The notes under the pieces: generated by a model | Databases searched by the model: none | Seen by the model: the letters and a program-made list of their open reading frames with translations, nothing else | What the model was told of the DNA's origin: nothing | Translations under genes and position numbers: made by a program | Assembly (NCBI GenBank): GCA_910585135.1 | Contig: CAJUEB010000117.1 | Coordinates: forward strand, 1-7,163 | Length of the DNA stretch: 7,163 nucleotides | Reading direction: 5' to 3' | Origin: an uncultured Eubacteriales bacterium | GTDB taxonomy: Bacteria; Bacillota; Clostridia; Peptostreptococcales; Anaerovoracaceae | Part shown: piece by piece, positions 6,645 to 7,163 of the stretch | How the letters are laid out: each line of letters begins with the position of its first letter | Numbering within the stretch: the first letter of the stretch is position 1

Positions 6645-6670
6645 CACAGCCTCCATGCGCGGCAAAGCGA

Positions 6671-6696
6671 CATGCGGCAGCACGCTGCCCCGCGTG
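6671..6696. other. GC-rich hairpin between convergent genes
   Basis: CATGCGGCAG (6671-6680) can pair with CTGCC and GCGTG (6685-6689 and 6692-6696) around a CACG loop, with a two-base CC bulge and one G-T pair. No T-run follows on either strand, so it is not a terminator by itself. It may protect the 3' end of the deacylase-operon transcript, upstream of the real terminator. The structure is read by eye and not energy-scored. Confidence 0.4.
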
Positions 6697-6734
6697 ACAT
6701 ACTTGTGCCATACGGGCGTTACGCTATAGACTTT

Positions 6735-7163
6735 TTAGCGCAGCAGGGCAGGAATCAAATCCGCCCTGCCTGCTTTTTTTAACGCTCGTTTCACCGTCTC
6801 CCTGTTTTCCTTCTTATGAAAATGCAGCAACGCCCGCTGCATCTTCTTTTCTTCCGCACTTTTGGCGACGTAGATCTTCTTCATCGTAAACGGATCTTTT
6901 TCCGTATAATACATACAGGTAGCCAGCGTCCCCGGCGTCGGATAAAAATCCTGCACCTGATCGGGAATAAATCCTGTCTTTTTCATGTAAAGCGCCAGCT
7001 CGATGGCATCCTCCAGGCTGCTGCCCGGATGGGATGAAATGAAATACGGAATCATGTACTGTTTCTTTCCGAGTTTTTTGCTGATTTCCTGATAGCGGGC
7101 GCTGAAACGGTCAAATACGGAAGCAGGCGGTTTTCTCATGCTGCGAAGAACTCTGCCTGACAC
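6735..7163 (-). CDS. ygiQ: YgiQ family radical SAM protein (UPF0313), C-terminal 142 residues only
   Basis: The frame is open to the right edge; the codon at the edge is GTG, and the family pattern shows it is internal and not a start. Visible signatures are S2-G-R-V-L-R-S-M-R-K-P, P39-Y-F-I-S-S-H-P-G-S, Q69-V-Q-D-F-Y-P-T-P-G-T and C83-M-Y-Y-T-E-K-D-P. Together these are characteristic of the C-terminal half of YgiQ. The full protein is typically 600-700 residues, and the CxxxCxxC iron-sulfur motif would lie outside this window. The family is widespread and cytoplasmic, but its substrate is unknown. The last residues (A-G-R-A-D-L-I-P-A-L-L-R) end slightly short compared with what I expect, because the stop falls within the stretch that also forms the neighbour's terminator. 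It converges with the deacylase-DUF819 operon and is probably not functionally linked to it. Confidence 0.9.
   Translation of the reverse strand: MSGRVLRSMRKPPASVFDRFSARYQEISKKLGKKQYMIPYFISSHPGSSLEDAIELALYMKKTGFIPDQVQDFYPTPGTLATCMYYTEKDPFTMKKIYVAKSAEEKKMQRALLHFHKKENRETVKRALKKAGRADLIPALLR
6740..6780 (+). terminator. Rho-independent terminator of the deacylase-DUF819 operon
   Basis: The stem is GCA (6740-6742) with TGC (6771-6773), GCAGGGC (6743-6749) with GCCCTGC (6763-6769), and GGA (6751-6753) with TCC (6760-6762), around a six-base loop. There are single-base bulges at 6750 and 6770, and seven Ts follow at 6774-6780. On the minus strand no T-run follows, so it acts in the plus direction only. 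It lies wholly within the last codons of the convergent ygiQ gene, where its T-run encodes two lysines. Confidence 0.85.

Noticed and set aside
6645..6734. Open frames of 24-45 codons between the DUF819 gene and ygiQ, including one in frame after the ygiQ stop
   Set aside because: Several frames on both strands happen to be open over this short GC-rich stretch, none has a convincing ribosome binding site, and part of the in-frame one is just the antisense of the DUF819 end.

Overview
The window looks like chromosomal DNA of a Bacillota (Firmicutes) bacterium, most likely an anaerobic clostridial or related lineage. The reasons are strong AGGAGG-type ribosome binding sites before most genes, a YitT-family membrane protein, a MurR/RpiR regulator, and tight same-strand gene spacing. 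The assignment is an inference from style and gene content; there is no rRNA or other marker to fix it.

Layout. From about 3666 leftward on the minus strand runs a four-gene series with gaps of only 27, 36 and 30 bp: an RpiR-type regulator (3666-2794), a beta-class DNA adenine/cytosine-N4 methyltransferase with an extra C-terminal domain (2766-1324), a YitT/DUF2179 membrane protein (1287-379), and the first 116 residues of a HutD/Ves-family protein (348-1) that runs off the left edge. No terminator is visible in any gap, so this is probably one operon led by the regulator. From 3860 rightward on the plus strand lie an N-acyl-D-amino-acid deacylase (3860-5449) and a DUF819-family membrane protein (5460-6644). 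They are 10 bp apart, and the second gene's Shine-Dalgarno overlaps the first gene's stop codon. A plus-strand intrinsic terminator (6740-6780) ends this operon. It lies inside the 3' end of a convergent ygiQ-type radical SAM gene that enters from the right edge.

The 193-bp divergent spacer (3667-3859) is the only sizeable non-coding region. It holds a good sigma-A-like promoter for the deacylase operon, and an imperfect inverted repeat covers the core promoter from the end of the -35 to about the start site. This is where a repressor would be expected to sit. A perfect 12-bp inverted repeat inside the deacylase gene shares a 9-mer with it.

Biological reading. The regulator, deacylase and membrane protein form a small divergent catabolic module. 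The DUF819 protein could move an N-acyl-D-amino acid (or the released D-amino acid) across the membrane, the deacylase would hydrolyse it in the cytoplasm, and the regulator would sense a pathway compound. The regulator's SIS domain lacks the usual serine-rich phosphosugar loop, which fits a non-sugar ligand. The more unusual parts are the solitary methyltransferase, which appears to be co-transcribed with the regulator and has an 8-T tract inside its catalytic-motif codons, and the HutD-like gene at the end of the same operon. No CRISPR array, tRNA, rRNA, insertion sequence or prophage gene was seen.
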